Counted from the first letter of the stretch, positions 45,550-55,988 are shown. The stretch: 64,000 bases of DNA from Vreelandella populi (GCF_003989825.1 NZ_RZHE01000006.1:62001-126000); one strand, 5' to 3'. The notes: generated from the sequence alone by a model not told the origin. Numbers and translations: made by a program.

Positions 45550-45921
45550 TCAACAGGTAGCTACATCTTGATCGTTCTGCTGGGCAGGGCTGGCAAAGTC
45601 ATCCTTCTGCTCTGCCCACTTCAGCAAAGCATCAAGCGCCGGGCAGAGCATTTGCCCCCATTCGGTAAGGCGATACTCCACTTTTGGCGGCACCTGTGGA
45701 TAGACCTTGCGAGCCACAATTCCATCCGCTTCCAGCTGGCGTAGCTGTTGGGCCAGCATTTTCTGGGAGATACCGGGGATTAGTTTTTCAAAATCTGAGT
45801 AGCGCTGAACGTTGCCATCAAAGAGGTGGAAGAGAATGATGAGCTTCCAGCGCCCTTCCAGCATTTTTAATATATTTTCTACATCGCTTGCGGCGCTAGT
45901 AGGCGTATAAATCTTTCTCAT
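45550..45921 (-). CDS. HxlR-family transcriptional regulator
   Basis: A 123-residue winged-helix regulator: ILKMLEGRWKLIILFHLFDG, then FEKLIPGISQKMLAQQLRQL (recognition helix) and PPKVEYRLTEWGQMLCPALD. HxlR proteins commonly sense aldehydes, quinones or oxidants. It is divergent, about 90 bases apart, from the NTF2-like/SDR pair, which is the typical target arrangement. The downstream GNAT gene in the same direction is broken. Confidence 0.9.
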   Translation of the reverse strand: MRKIYTPTSAASDVENILKMLEGRWKLIILFHLFDGNVQRYSDFEKLIPGISQKMLAQQLRQLEADGIVARKVYPQVPPKVEYRLTEWGQMLCPALDALLKWAEQKDDFASPAQQNDQDVATC

Positions 45922-46012
45922 TGGTGAGTCACTTACCTTTTTGTGCGTTCTTGTTAACCAGTAAGCCTAGGCAGAAGATTGGCGCTCATCAACGCTTGAA
46001 GAGATGCCTATC

Positions 46013-46339
46013 ATGAATTTGTCGCTACCTGAATCCATCGCCACCTATTTTGAGATCAGCAACGGTGGGGATGATACTCACCTTGTCGATTGCTTTACGC
46101 AAGATGCCCGGGTGTTTGATGAGGAAGAAACACACCAAGGCCACACGGCTATTCAATCCTGGTTACGCGCCGCTCGTCGTAAGTTTGAATATCGCGTTAC
46201 GCCAGCCAGTGTTGATCAACAAGGCAGTACCGTTATGGTTGCCACGACCGTCACCGGTAACTTTCCTGGCAGCCCGGTTCAGCTTGATCAAACCTTCCAG
46301 CTAGCTGGTGAGCAAATTCAGTCATTGGAGATCCACTAA
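46013..46339 (+). CDS. NTF2/SnoaL-like protein
   Basis: A 108-residue cone-fold protein: [39 protein letters not shown] and [20 protein letters not shown]. Small SnoaL-like enzymes or binding proteins often accompany oxidoreductases. GAAGAG nine bases upstream favours the ATG at 46013 over 46004. Its stop overlaps the SDR start (TAATG), so the two are coupled. Confidence 0.8.
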   Translation: MNLSLPESIATYFEISNGGDDTHLVDCFTQDARVFDEEETHQGHTAIQSWLRAARRKFEYRVTPASVDQQGSTVMVATTVTGNFPGSPVQLDQTFQLAGEQIQSLEIH

Positions 46340-47112
46340 TGAACCTGAACCTGGATGGACGTCGCGTATTGATAACCGGCGGGAGCAAAGGGATGGGCGC
46401 AGCCGTGGTGGCGCTCTTTCGCGAAGCAGGAGCAAAGGTACTGACAACCGCACGCGCCCGCACCGCCGCACTGCCTGAAGAGCTGTTTATTGCCGCTGAT
46501 CTCACGGCTCCCGAGGGTTGCGCCACGGTGGCCGATGCGGTCAACGCGCGGTTGGGTGGCGTGGATATTATCGTGCATGTGTTAGGCGGCTCATCAGCAC
46601 CGGGCGGTGGGTTCGCAGCACTTGGAGAAGCGGAGTGGCAGAGGGAACTTGATCTCAATCTCTTTCCAGCCGTGCGGCTGGACCGTGCCTTGTTGCCCGG
46701 CATGCTGGCCCAGGGCGAAGGGGTGATCATCCACGTGACGTCTATTCAGCGTGAGCTTCCCCTGCCTGAGTCGACGACGGCTTACGCGGCTGCCAAAGCG
46801 GCGCTGTCCACCTATAGCAAGAGCCTATCCAAAGAGGTATCGCCCAAAGGCGTGCGCGTAGTGCGAGTAGCGCCGGGCTGGATTGAGACAGAAGCATCCG
46901 TTGCCTTGGCGGAGCGGCTTGCTCTGCAGGCAGGCACTGATTACGAAGGCGGCAAGCAGATCATCATGGAATCGCTGGGCGGCATCCCGATTGGCCGACC
47001 CTCAAAACCTGCTGAGGTGGCCAATCTGATTGCGTTTCTAGCGTCACCACTAGCAGCCACCATCACGGGAGCGGAGTACGTGATTGATGGCGGCACTATT
47101 CCCGTGGTGTGA
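46339..47112 (+). CDS. Short-chain dehydrogenase/reductase
   Basis: A 257-residue classical SDR. Cofactor loop [18 protein letters not shown], the [10 protein letters not shown] segment where classical members have NNAG, the catalytic Ser in VTSIQREL and [15 protein letters not shown] with Tyr and Lys, and the C-terminal GAEYVIDGG. Coupled to the NTF2-like gene and divergent from HxlR, a common set for detoxifying reactive small carbonyls. Substrate unknown. Confidence 0.88.
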   Translation: MNLNLDGRRVLITGGSKGMGAAVVALFREAGAKVLTTARARTAALPEELFIAADLTAPEGCATVADAVNARLGGVDIIVHVLGGSSAPGGGFAALGEAEWQRELDLNLFPAVRLDRALLPGMLAQGEGVIIHVTSIQRELPLPESTTAYAAAKAALSTYSKSLSKEVSPKGVRVVRVAPGWIETEASVALAERLALQAGTDYEGGKQIIMESLGGIPIGRPSKPAEVANLIAFLASPLAATITGAEYVIDGGTIPVV

Positions 47113-47189
47113 GATTAGCCGTGGCAAAATTGATACCGTTCAGCCTACTCTTAGCGCCCTACTCTTTTGTATGAGTGTTGGTTTTGATT

Positions 47190-47504
47190 TTAGAAGCCGA
47201 TGCCCAAGCGCAGCGCTTGCAGGCCATCAAGCCTGACGCTTACCTCATCAGAAAACACGGGGTGGCCTTCCACGGTTAAATCCAGGTCAGCCTGAGTTCC
47301 GCGATAGGTAATACTTACCGTAAGGTTCGCGGAGGTGCTAATAGGCGCCAGCACACCGTACTCAACGTTATCGACGCTGACGGAAGATAAGCCGCGGTTA
47401 TCCAGCTGTTGCTGAACTTCCTGTTTAACGGCATGGCCGTAATAGAAGTACACTTCGGTATAGCCCAGCGCGACCAGCACAATCAGTGAAATAAGCTTTC
47501 CCAT
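47190..47504 (-). CDS. Small hypothetical protein with N-terminal hydrophobic segment
   Basis: A 104-residue protein. MGKLISLIVLVALGYTEVYF is a single membrane anchor or signal-like segment; the rest (LDNRGLSSVSVDNVEYGVLA... and ITYRGTQADLDLTVEG) is predicted beta-rich. No family recognised. The ATG at 47504 follows AAGAGGACATA; the upstream frame to 47591 is less likely. Confidence 0.6.
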   Translation of the reverse strand: MGKLISLIVLVALGYTEVYFYYGHAVKQEVQQQLDNRGLSSVSVDNVEYGVLAPISTSANLTVSITYRGTQADLDLTVEGHPVFSDEVSVRLDGLQALRLGIGF

Positions 47505-47693
47505 TATGTCCTCTTGAATACAAAACCTGGGTTGCCAACATGGCAGGTAGTTGAGAACGCAGATAATGCCTAGGGCAATAGACGCGTACAAGCATAAGAA
47601 AGCAAGACGCTTTATTTACCTGAGAATAGATTGTGCTTGAACGCTCGCGAGCCTGAGCGGCTTCCATCTGAAACTCTATTAAAAGTTAGGCAC

Positions 47694-47723
47694 AAAAAAG
47701 AGCAGGCTCAGTGGCCTGCTCTT
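47694..47723 (-). terminator. Rho-independent terminator of trpBA
   Basis: Ten-base stem AAGAGCAGGC/GCCTGCTCTT with a 6-base loop; A6 on the plus strand to its left becomes a T-run on the minus strand. About 30 bases after the trpA stop. Confidence 0.85.
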
Positions 47724-47754
47724 ATAGCATGCGTTTGCTGCGTTACTATATCGG

Positions 47755-48594
47755 TTAGCTAACCTGTGGCTCGCGCACCTCGCGGCAGTCCCGAACGCTT
47801 TGTGCCAGTTCGCGGGCAAGATCATGCACACCTTTGACAGCTTCATCAGGCGTTGCGGCCTGTTCGATGCAATCCACCAGCGCAGAGCCAACGACAACCG
47901 CATCGCTGAATCGGCCAATGATGGCGGCCTGCTCGGGCGTACGAATACCAAAGCCGACCGCGATGGGAAGCTGGGTATGTTCGCGAAGTTGGCTCACCGA
48001 GCGTTCCAGTTTTTCGGGCGTGGGCGCGCTGCCACCGGTGACACCTGCCACCGAGACGTAGTAGACAAACCCGGAGGCGTTGCCCAGCACCTTGGGCAGG
48101 CGCTTGGCGTCCGTGGTGGGCGTGGCCAGGCGGATAAAATCGATACCGTGCTGGGCAGCGGGCTGGCAAAGCTCGTCGTCATGCTCAGGCGGTATATCGA
48201 CCACAATCAGACCATCTACCCCGGCGCGGGCAGCGTCGGTCAAAAAGCGCTCAACGCCATAGCGGTAGATGGGGTTGTAGTAACCCATCAGTACGATGGG
48301 CGTGGTGGTGTCTTTCTCGCGAAAGGCGCGCACCATCTCCAGGGTTTTGGCCTGGGTCTGGCCTTCTTTGAGGGCACGTAGGGCGGCTTTTTGAATCGCA
48401 GGGCCATCGGCCATAGGGTCGCTGAACGGCATGCCCAGTTCGATCACGTCCACCCCGGTACCGGGCAGGCCGTCAAGAATACGCTGTGACGTAGCCATGT
48501 CCGGATCGCCCGCCGTGACGTAGCTCACCAGCGCCGGACGGTTTTCGGCTTTGAGCGCGGCAAAGCGTGCTGCAAGACGCGAGTTGGGATTCAT
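47755..48594 (-). CDS. trpA: Tryptophan synthase alpha subunit
   Basis: Cleaves indole-3-glycerol phosphate to indole, passed through the tunnel to TrpB. A 279-residue TIM barrel with [19 protein letters not shown], the catalytic Glu in [16 protein letters not shown], Asp in [13 protein letters not shown], and phosphate-binding [10 protein letters not shown] and VVVGSALVD. The start at 48594 has AAGGAGACTGCC upstream; the frame to 48618 overlaps the gap after trpB. Second gene of trpBA. Confidence 0.96.
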   Translation of the reverse strand: MNPNSRLAARFAALKAENRPALVSYVTAGDPDMATSQRILDGLPGTGVDVIELGMPFSDPMADGPAIQKAALRALKEGQTQAKTLEMVRAFREKDTTTPIVLMGYYNPIYRYGVERFLTDAARAGVDGLIVVDIPPEHDDELCQPAAQHGIDFIRLATPTTDAKRLPKVLGNASGFVYYVSVAGVTGGSAPTPEKLERSVSQLREHTQLPIAVGFGIRTPEQAAIIGRFSDAVVVGSALVDCIEQAATPDEAVKGVHDLARELAQSVRDCREVREPQVS

Positions 48595-48614
48595 GGCAGT
48601 CTCCTTATGTACGC

Positions 48615-49820
48615 TCATTTGAATTTTTCCCCCAGGTAGTGGGCCACGCTCATCATGTCTTTATCGCCACGTCCGCTCAGATTGACCACCATCAGGTGAT
48701 CGCTGGGCAGATTCGGCGCCCGCTTGGCAACTTCGGCCAAGGCGTGGGCGGTTTCAAGGGCGGGGATAATCCCTTCAAGGCGGCAGCAGGTTTGGAAGGC
48801 TTCAAGCGCTTCGTCGTCGGTGGCCGACACGTACTCAACGCGGCCCTGCTCGTGCAACCACGCGTGTTCTGGGCCGATGCCTGGGTAATCCAGGCCTGCC
48901 GAGATGGAGTGGGCGTCGATAATCTGACCGTCTTCATCCTGCAGCAGGTAGGTGCGGTTACCGTGAAGCACACCGGGTGCGCCGCCATTCAGGCTTGCCG
49001 CGTGCTGACCGCTCTCAACGCCCTTGCCGCCAGCTTCAACGCCAATCATCTCGACCGAGGCATCGTTCAGGAATGGATGGAACAGCCCCATGGCGTTGGA
49101 GCCGCCTCCAATGCAGGCAACCAAAGAGTCCGGCAAGCGGCCTTCTTTTTCCTGCATTTGCGCGCGGGTCTCGTGACCAATCACTGCCTGGAAATCGCGC
49201 ACCATGGCAGGATACGGATGCGGGCCGGCCACGGTGCCGATGATGTAGAAAGTGTCATCCACATTGGTGACCCAGTCGCGCAGCGCTTCGTTCATGGCGT
49301 CTTTCAAAGTGCCGGTGCCTGAGGTGACCGGAATCACTTCAGCACCCAACAGCTTCATGCGAAATACGTTGGGCTGCTGGCGTTCGATATCCGTTGAGCC
49401 CATGTAAATCACGCAGGGTAAGCCAAACCGCGCCGCCACGGTGGCGGTCGCCACGCCGTGCATACCGGCGCCGGTTTCGGCGATGATGCGTTTTTTGCCC
49501 ATGCGTTTGGCTAGCAGCACCTGGCCAATGCAGTTATTAATCTTGTGCGCGCCGGTATGGTTAAGCTCTTCACGCTTGAGATAAATCTTCGCACCGCCAA
49601 AGTGCTCGGTAAGCCGCTCGGCGAAATAGAGCGGGTTGGGCCGACCTACGTAGTCGCTCTGAAAGTAGGCGAGCTGGCGCTGGAATTCGGGGTCATCTTT
49701 GGCAGTGTCGTATTCGGCCTGCAGCTCAAGAATCAGCGGCATCAGCGTTTCGGCAACAAAGCGGCCACCGAATTGGCCAAACAGGCCGTTGATATCAGGC
49801 TGGATCGCAGATTGGTTCAT
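48615..49820 (-). CDS. trpB: Tryptophan synthase beta subunit
   Basis: PLP-dependent condensation of indole with serine. 401 residues; [14 protein letters not shown] near the start, the PLP lysine in [21 protein letters not shown], and the phosphate-binding [10 protein letters not shown]. Typical TrpB1. First gene of trpBA, 20 bases before trpA, transcribed divergently from the TrpI-like regulator. Confidence 0.96.
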   Translation of the reverse strand: MNQSAIQPDINGLFGQFGGRFVAETLMPLILELQAEYDTAKDDPEFQRQLAYFQSDYVGRPNPLYFAERLTEHFGGAKIYLKREELNHTGAHKINNCIGQVLLAKRMGKKRIIAETGAGMHGVATATVAARFGLPCVIYMGSTDIERQQPNVFRMKLLGAEVIPVTSGTGTLKDAMNEALRDWVTNVDDTFYIIGTVAGPHPYPAMVRDFQAVIGHETRAQMQEKEGRLPDSLVACIGGGSNAMGLFHPFLNDASVEMIGVEAGGKGVESGQHAASLNGGAPGVLHGNRTYLLQDEDGQIIDAHSISAGLDYPGIGPEHAWLHEQGRVEYVSATDDEALEAFQTCCRLEGIIPALETAHALAEVAKRAPNLPSDHLMVVNLSGRGDKDMMSVAHYLGEKFK

Positions 49821-49884
49821 GATGACCTCTCAAAGCGGAGTAACAGTTGCATTGAAAGTAGCGCAAGCAGGCCGAGATAAAAAT

Positions 49885-49897
49885 CGATAAGATATCG
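49885..49897. promoter_or_regulatory. Candidate TrpI operator between trpBA and trpI
   Basis: CGATA-AGA-TATCG, a 5-base inverted repeat in the roughly 105-base divergent gap, close to the trpI start. In Pseudomonas, TrpI binds this gap to activate trpBA with indoleglycerol phosphate. The site is a guess from symmetry and place only. Confidence 0.35.
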
Positions 49898-49925
49898 TTA
49901 ATATGTGAGCTGGAGTCAACTGTCG

Positions 49926-50828
49926 ATGCAACACAGCATGCCACCCTTAAGCGCTCTGCGAGCCTTTGAAGCCACCGCGAGGCTTGGCAGCGTGACCGCC
50001 GCGGCGGATGAGCTAAGCGTGACCCACGGCGCGGTTAGCCGCCAGCTTCGCAGCCTGGATGAACATTTCGGCGTCGCGCTGTTTGCCAAAGCGGGCCGAG
50101 GCATTGAGCTTACCCACCATGGCGAACGGCTTTATCACGGCATTGGCGAGGCGTTTACTCGCCTGCGCGATAGTTGCGCAGATCTCAAGCGAGATGTGGA
50201 GGAAGCGCCGTTCACACTCGCCTGCCCGGGCAGCCTGTTGGCGCGCTGGTTGATTCCCCGGCTGGGCCGCCTGAATCGCGAGCTTCCCCAGCTCAAACTG
50301 CAGGTTGTAGTCAGCGAAAGTGAACTGCCCGCCAAGCAGGACACTATCAGCGCTACTCTGGCCTTTTCCGAGCCGCCCTGGCCCGCCGAGGTAGACGTCG
50401 TAGAGTTAATGCCTGAGCAGATTGGCGCGGTGGTAAGCCCTCACCAGCAAGACAAGCTCGACCCCGCAAAGCCCGAGACGCTTTTTTCCAGCAAGCTGTT
50501 ATACACCGCCTCACGCCCTCAGGCCTGGCCGCAGTGGGCAAGCGCCCAAAAACTTGAGTTGGCACACCTTGAAGAGGCGTTACGTAAAGGCCAGGGGTTT
50601 GATCATCTCTACTATTTAATGGAAGCCGCCGTGGCAGGCCTGGGCGTGGCCATTGCGCCAAAACTGCTGGTGGAAGATGACTTGAAAAGCGGACGGCTCA
50701 TTGCGCCCTGGGGGTTTATCGAAACACCCGCCAAGCTTTGCCTATGGCTGCCCCGCCACCACAATAGCCAACGCAGTGAACAGCTGGCCGAGTGGCTTAA
50801 ACGGGAGTTGGGCGGTACGGATTTATAA
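49926..50828 (+). CDS. trpI: LysR-family regulator, TrpI type
   Basis: About 300 residues. Helix-turn-helix in GSVTAAADELSVTHGAVSRQ near residues 20-40, then a LysR effector domain ending in LVEDDLKSGRLIAPWGF. The PPLSALRAFEATARLGS start and the FDHLYYLMEAAVAGLGVAI segment fit the GcvA/TrpI branch. Divergent from trpBA, as in Pseudomonas where TrpI activates trpBA. Possible starts are GTG 49905, ATG 49926 and ATG 49938; GGAG about 10 bases before 49926 decides. Confidence 0.82.
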   Translation: MQHSMPPLSALRAFEATARLGSVTAAADELSVTHGAVSRQLRSLDEHFGVALFAKAGRGIELTHHGERLYHGIGEAFTRLRDSCADLKRDVEEAPFTLACPGSLLARWLIPRLGRLNRELPQLKLQVVVSESELPAKQDTISATLAFSEPPWPAEVDVVELMPEQIGAVVSPHQQDKLDPAKPETLFSSKLLYTASRPQAWPQWASAQKLELAHLEEALRKGQGFDHLYYLMEAAVAGLGVAIAPKLLVEDDLKSGRLIAPWGFIETPAKLCLWLPRHHNSQRSEQLAEWLKRELGGTDL

Positions 50829-50910
50829 ACCTAGCCATTACCTTTTTTGTGCCAAGCATTGAGTAGCTGGCCTCAGGCCCATAACGCTAAATGCTCTATC
50901 GAGGATAGCT

Positions 50911-51678
50911 TTATACAACTTTATCTAGCTCCAAGAAACGTCGTACACGTTCACTTCTTGGGGAGTGGAAAAAGATCTCAGGAGCCGATTTTTCTATAAT
51001 AATTCCCTTTTCAAGGAACACTACTTGATCCGAAACATTGCGGGCAAAATCCATCTCATGGGTCACAATAATCATAGTGTAACCTTCGCTTGAAAGATCT
51101 TTCATTACACTCAGAACCTCCCCTACTAATTCCGGGTCAAGTGCTGAGGTCGGTTCATCAAACAGCATTACCTTTGGCTGCATGGCCAATGCTCTAGCAA
51201 TGGCTACCCGCTGCTTTTGCCCGCCAGAAAGTGTCGCGGGGTAACTCGCAGCTTTTTCAGCCATACCGACTTTATGTAGAAATGCCATGGCACGTTCAAC
51301 CGCATCGCTCTTTTTAAGCCCCTGTACGTAGATCAACGCTTCTGTCACGTTACGGAGGACATTTAAATGGGGCCATAAATTAAAGCTTTGAAAAACCATT
51401 CCCAACTGAGTGCGTACTTTCGCTAGCTCACGTCGACTCATCGGCTTTTGAGTTTTATCCTGTAGGCCAATCCGTTCTCCATTAATACGGATTTCACCTC
51501 GATCGGGGGTTTCCAGCCAATTTATACAGCGAAGTAACGTCGACTTTCCTGAACCCGACGACCCCAAAATACTAACTACTTCACCACTTTTTACTTCTAA
51601 GTCGACATCACGTAGTACTTCGATGCCATCAAAACTCTTTGATAAATTACGAATACTGACCTCTGGTTGCTCAGGCAT
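50911..51678 (-). CDS. Polar amino acid-type ABC transporter ATP-binding protein
   Basis: A 255-residue ATPase: Walker A LGSSGSGKSTLLR, signature LSGGQKQRVAIARAL, Walker [15 protein letters not shown] and the switch His in IIVTHEMDFARNV. GlnQ/ArtP-like, PAAT family. The ATG at 51678 overlaps the end of the upstream permease by 8 bases, so translation is coupled. Last gene of a four-gene import operon (binding protein, permease, permease, ATPase). Confidence 0.9.
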   Translation of the reverse strand: MPEQPEVSIRNLSKSFDGIEVLRDVDLEVKSGEVVSILGSSGSGKSTLLRCINWLETPDRGEIRINGERIGLQDKTQKPMSRRELAKVRTQLGMVFQSFNLWPHLNVLRNVTEALIYVQGLKKSDAVERAMAFLHKVGMAEKAASYPATLSGGQKQRVAIARALAMQPKVMLFDEPTSALDPELVGEVLSVMKDLSSEGYTMIIVTHEMDFARNVSDQVVFLEKGIIIEKSAPEIFFHSPRSERVRRFLELDKVV

Positions 51679-52336
51679 TGTTAAACCCTCTCTTCTCGCC
51701 AATACGTCCCAGGAAACGGATACCTTGCTCCAGCGCCAAACTAATCATCCAATAAAAACCGATTACCACAATAAAAGCTTCCATAGGAATAAAGTACGTA
51801 CTCGATAAACTATTGGCAGCAGCAGTTAACTCTCGTACGGTAATAATCACTAAAAACGCAGTATCTTTTAATAGGATAATTAGCTGATTACCCATCACTC
51901 CCCGTGTTCTAAGCACTAGCTGTGGCAAAATAATTCGTAGAAACATTGTTGGACGTGAAAACCCTTGAGCAATCGCGGCTTCTTCCTGACCGCTTGAAAG
52001 CGTTATCCGGCTACCTCGTAGAATTTCTGCAAAATACGCGCCATGGTAGAGCACCAGGGCCAGTACGCCTGCCTGCCATGCGGTCATGCGTATGCCAACA
52101 CTAGGCAGGCCATAGTAAAAGAGGTAAGCAAGAATCAAGAAAGGCAGCATTCGCATTGCATCGATAAAGATACGCAGCGGTATTTTCAATCTTGGCCTGA
52201 CGCCCTCCATTGAGAAAAGCAGTAGGCTTCCCAACAGAAAAGAGAGCACTGCCGATATCGAAAATATGGTTAGCGTGTTACCAAAGCCTTGCCAGAACAC
52301 ATCACGCGAGGCCCATAAAATTTCCCAGTTACTCAT
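51671..52336 (-). CDS. Polar amino acid-type ABC transporter permease
   Basis: A 221-residue membrane protein with about five helices and a partly relaxed EAA loop, EEAAIAQGFSRPTMFLRII (near residues 117-135). TILLKDTAFLVII-like region (IILLKDTAFLVIITV) is common to GlnP/HisM permeases. Pairs with the next permease; overlaps the ATPase start. Confidence 0.88.
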   Translation of the reverse strand: MSNWEILWASRDVFWQGFGNTLTIFSISAVLSFLLGSLLLFSMEGVRPRLKIPLRIFIDAMRMLPFLILAYLFYYGLPSVGIRMTAWQAGVLALVLYHGAYFAEILRGSRITLSSGQEEAAIAQGFSRPTMFLRIILPQLVLRTRGVMGNQLIILLKDTAFLVIITVRELTAAANSLSSTYFIPMEAFIVVIGFYWMISLALEQGIRFLGRIGEKRGFNNA

Positions 52337-52383
52337 TTATTCCCCTTATAGCTATGCACTGTTTTAATAACGTTGCACTCCAG

Positions 52384-53025
52384 CTACATTGCCAAGCGGT
52401 TAGCCTTGCGCTCTGCTATACGTTGGCCCCAAACCAATAGCCCTATCATTGCCATATAAAGGGCACCTGCGGCCAAAATAGGGGGTAATGGGTCATACGT
52501 GACGGCGGAAATTCGATTGGTGACGCGGGTTAGGTCAACGATACCAATCACGGCAATAGCGGGGCTTCCTTTCACCAAAAATGACATCTCGTTGACAAGG
52601 TTCGGCAGGCTTGTAATAACGGTTTGAGGCAACATAATTCGGCGAAAGTACACCCACGGGGTCATACCAACAGCCATTGCTGCCTCGCGCTGCTCCTTAG
52701 AGAAATTATTAAAAGCAGAGCGCCATATTTCCGCGTTAAAAGCGGTTGTATTAAGCGTTAACGCCATAATGGCGGCGGTGCTTCGATTTAAATTAATGCC
52801 CAATGTCGGGCCCGAAAGGAAGATAAATAAAATAAGGGTAACTAAAGGCGTTGCTCTAGCGAGACTGATATAAGCCCCCAGCAACTGGTCTAAAAAAGGG
52901 ATCTTTGCCAACCGCAAGAGGGCTACTACTAACCCCAGGAATACGCCTAATAGAATGGAAACTCCCGATATCCATGCTGTGGTCCAGGCGCCCTGTAACA
53001 GCAAGCCCCACGCATTACCATCCAT
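52384..53025 (-). CDS. Polar amino acid-type ABC transporter permease
   Basis: A 213-residue partner permease. Helices over LLQGAWTTAWISGVSILLGV and LARATPLVTLILFIF, and the EAA loop REAAMAVGMTPWVYFRRIM. AAAAGGAGCG precedes the ATG at 53025. Second gene of the operon after the binding protein. Confidence 0.88.
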   Translation of the reverse strand: MDGNAWGLLLQGAWTTAWISGVSILLGVFLGLVVALLRLAKIPFLDQLLGAYISLARATPLVTLILFIFLSGPTLGINLNRSTAAIMALTLNTTAFNAEIWRSAFNNFSKEQREAAMAVGMTPWVYFRRIMLPQTVITSLPNLVNEMSFLVKGSPAIAVIGIVDLTRVTNRISAVTYDPLPPILAAGALYMAMIGLLVWGQRIAERKANRLAM

Positions 53026-53119
53026 CGCATCGCTCCTTTTGGATCACAGCATGCCTGCCCGCTAAGCAAACATGCCGTGAAGTGCCTGAGTAAAAGGTGC
53101 ATACCGTATTAGGCGAGGA

Positions 53120-54049
53120 TTACATGCCTGCCATTTCGTGAAACTCAGCCACACTGGTAATAGGCGTGGTTGGCAGGTCATCAAATGACTCCCCAAACCA
53201 GACCTCCTGGAGTTCTTTCAAGCGACCCGAGTCTCTTAAATGAGCCATAAAGTCAGTTAGGTAAGTTAATAGCTCAGGGCTATTTTTGGGCACTGGCCAG
53301 GCAACAAAGCCAGGACCGGAAACAGCTTGCCCTGCTGCAAAGATATCGCCCCGTTCATTGATAAGATCATTAACCGGTACTGCTGAGTTAATAACGTAGT
53401 CGAGACGACCATTTGCGAGATCAGCATAAATTTCTGGGTAAGCTTCATATTCCATAACAGTCCCCAAGCTTCCACCACTTTCTTCCAACATGGCTTCAAG
53501 TTCAGGGAGTCGGCTTAGCAATACACTGCCCGCTTGTACGCCAACTGTTTTACCATCTAGGTCAGCAATACTATTGATACTGTCATCGTCAGCACGCTTA
53601 ATATAAAAGTGCTGCGCTGACGCAAAAGGCGGTGCGTAATTGAATACCCGCAACCGTTCATCAGAAACGGATGCGCCTGTTATTGCCGCATCATACTGGC
53701 CGTTAGATACAGCCGCTAACAGCCCTGTCCAGGGCAGGATTTCCTGCCGAATCTCAAAATCTGCGTACGCTTCTAATTCGACAAGCACATCTGCAATAAA
53801 GCCGTCGGGATCATTACCACTCATAAAATTGAAGGGAGCATAGTTATCTTCTGTGGCGACACGCAGATAACCCCGCTCTTCTACCTCCGGCAAATCAGCT
53901 GCAAGCGACATTAATGAAGCTCCCATTGCCAAACTGCCAATCGCTAGCAACGCTCCTTTTTTTAATGAGTAGTATGTTGTCGATAACGTGCTCTTTGTCT
54001 GACTAGAGCCGCTCCAGGAAAGCGGTACAGCATTGGAAATAGTGTGCAT
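53120..54049 (-). CDS. Periplasmic solute-binding protein, family 3
   Basis: A 309-residue binding protein with a long n-region and a signal core GALLAIGSLAMGASLMSLAA, mature from about residue 50. Family 3 features: LRVATEDNYAPFNFMSGNDP, AAITGASVSDERLRVFNYAP and LDGKTVGVQAGSVLLSRLPE. It lacks the disulphide of basic amino acid binders. Because of the divergent aminotransferase/TauE block I infer a taurine-, hypotaurine- or other omega-amino acid ligand. First gene of the import operon. Confidence 0.87.
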   Translation of the reverse strand: MHTISNAVPLSWSGSSQTKSTLSTTYYSLKKGALLAIGSLAMGASLMSLAADLPEVEERGYLRVATEDNYAPFNFMSGNDPDGFIADVLVELEAYADFEIRQEILPWTGLLAAVSNGQYDAAITGASVSDERLRVFNYAPPFASAQHFYIKRADDDSINSIADLDGKTVGVQAGSVLLSRLPELEAMLEESGGSLGTVMEYEAYPEIYADLANGRLDYVINSAVPVNDLINERGDIFAAGQAVSGPGFVAWPVPKNSPELLTYLTDFMAHLRDSGRLKELQEVWFGESFDDLPTTPITSVAEFHEMAGM

Positions 54050-54289
54050 GGCTCGTTTTCCTTGATGAATATTGACGTGATTTCAACCGGTGCTGAGCAA
54101 TGCCCCCAGCGATTTCCACCTTAGATTTTTCTACTCACACTGCTTAGAGCCAGTTACAAAACATTCATAGGACAGTTAGTGGCATAAAATATGCTTGGCA
54201 CAGATGGAGAAAAGTTTTGCAAAAGCGATTGCTAGCAAGCAAATGGCGCTTCCACTTAGCGGTTACCCTACTGTGTCGAGGGTTTGCTT
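54050..54289. promoter_or_regulatory. Divergent control region between the importer and MocR gene
   Basis: About 240 bases separate the start codons of the binding-protein gene and the MocR gene. It must contain promoters for both directions. MocR regulators usually bind direct repeats here; GCATAAAATATGC (54182-54194) is a palindrome (GCATA/TATGC) near the middle and the best-looking candidate site. Confidence 0.45.
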
Positions 54290-55822
54290 ATGATGATTGG
54301 TGTGTCTGTACAGAAAAACGATGATCGTTGTTTACAGGAACAGCTAAGAACTGTGCTATTGGAAGCGATACATGCAGGTAGTCTCCCCAGTGATGAAGCC
54401 CTGCCTTCCTGCCGAAAGCTCTCTCATCAATTGGGTATTTCTCGCAATACGGTGGCTATTGTTTACGAATCGTTGACGGATGATGGCTATATCGTTAGCC
54501 GCCCGCGCAGCGGCTACTACTTGCACCCCGACTATTACCCAGCAGCGTTACCGTCAGCCTCTCCAGAAAGCGTTATGTTAGCCAGACGAAGCGGAATGCT
54601 TAAAAGCACGCTGCAACCGCACGCTTTAAGGGATAAACATACGCATATTGCACCAAATTGGCACAGCCGCTTGACCCAACGGCCAAGCCGCTATGAAGGA
54701 ATTCTAAAGCCCAGCAACTGGCGTAATTACCCCTACCCTTTTATCTATGGTCAGTTAGATACGCAGCAATTCCCTCTTCCACAGTGGCGCAGCGTTACCC
54801 GGCGGCTACTCAGCGGGTCGCGAGATAAAAACTGGTTAAATGACCGCATCGATCAAGATGACCCACTACTAATCGAACAGCTATGCAAGCGTGTGCTGCC
54901 CAGAAGGGGCATCTTCGCCCAGCCCGATGAAATATTGATTACTCTGGGGTCTCAAAACGCGCTGTATATGCTTTCTAAACTGCTGTTGGATAGCCGCAGC
55001 AAAATGGGAATGGAAAACCCGGGCTATCGAGAGGCCGCCAACGTCTTCCAACACTTCGGCGCATCCATCGAGTTTCATCAAATAGATTCTCAGGGGATGG
55101 TGTTGAGCGAAGCTTCGACTCGCTGTGACTATCTATACATAACTCCCAGTCATCAAGTCCCTACGGGCATCACAATGAGCCAGGGTCGTCGTCACTCGCT
55201 GATCCAGCAAGCCATTAGTTATGATCAAATCATTATTGAAGACGATTATGATGCTGAATTACACGGCGATAAAAATGCTTTTCCCGCTCTAAAAGCAGGC
55301 CTTGCCAGTCAGCGGGTTATTTACCTAGGCAGCTTTTCAAAAGCCTTTGCGCCTGGGTTACGGCTTGGCTATATAGTGGCAGACTCGGACCTTATTGACG
55401 AAATGCGGGCGTTAAGGCGTTTGATGTATCGTCACCCTCCTGGCGGCTCTCAACAGCAGGTAGCGCAATTTATCGCTCAAGGGCACTATGAGCGCCATCT
55501 AAAAACGCATACCGCCGATACTGATCGTCGCCGGGATACGCTGCGTGAGGCGCTAGAGAGATATATTCCCGAATTTGCCTGTCACAGTAGCCCAAGGGCC
55601 AGTGCCTTTTGGCTCAAAACACCGGCCAGCTTGGATACCCAGCGCCTCGCTTGGCAAGCCTCTCAACATGGGGTACTGATTGAGCCTGGCTTCCAGCATT
55701 TTTTCGATTCGGCTCCGCCGCGCCATTTTTTAAGGCTCGGATTTCAAGCTATTAGCACTGAACAGATAGTCCCCGGCATTCAACAGTTTGCTGATGCGTG
55801 TCTGCTTTCAGCCTGCAATTAA
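54290..55822 (+). CDS. MocR-family regulator (GntR domain fused to aminotransferase fold)
   Basis: A 510-residue regulator. N-terminal GntR winged helix: LRTVLLEAIHAGSLPSDEAL, then LSHQLGISRNTVAIVYESLT and SRPRSGYYLHP (about 20-75). The C-terminal fold-type I domain has TLGSQNALYMLSKLL, EDDYDAELHG and the PLP lysine in YLGSFSKAFAPGLRLGY. TauR and GabR belong to this class. The ATG at 54290 has GAGGG six bases upstream. It is divergent from the importer and upstream of tauE and the aminotransferase, so it probably controls both. Confidence 0.9.
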   Translation: MMIGVSVQKNDDRCLQEQLRTVLLEAIHAGSLPSDEALPSCRKLSHQLGISRNTVAIVYESLTDDGYIVSRPRSGYYLHPDYYPAALPSASPESVMLARRSGMLKSTLQPHALRDKHTHIAPNWHSRLTQRPSRYEGILKPSNWRNYPYPFIYGQLDTQQFPLPQWRSVTRRLLSGSRDKNWLNDRIDQDDPLLIEQLCKRVLPRRGIFAQPDEILITLGSQNALYMLSKLLLDSRSKMGMENPGYREAANVFQHFGASIEFHQIDSQGMVLSEASTRCDYLYITPSHQVPTGITMSQGRRHSLIQQAISYDQIIIEDDYDAELHGDKNAFPALKAGLASQRVIYLGSFSKAFAPGLRLGYIVADSDLIDEMRALRRLMYRHPPGGSQQQVAQFIAQGHYERHLKTHTADTDRRRDTLREALERYIPEFACHSSPRASAFWLKTPASLDTQRLAWQASQHGVLIEPGFQHFFDSAPPRHFLRLGFQAISTEQIVPGIQQFADACLLSACN

Positions 55823-55988
55823 CGACTCTTTATTACGCCCGCTTCATCTACCTGCACGCACTACGCCATTCAGGCAGAGATTTAGCGACTAGCGGACATG
55901 AGATGTCACACCAATAGTAAATAACTGGCTCTAGAGCTTTTGCCGCCTTCCCTCTTAAGGTCATGGTTCGACTAACAGAGAGGTAGTT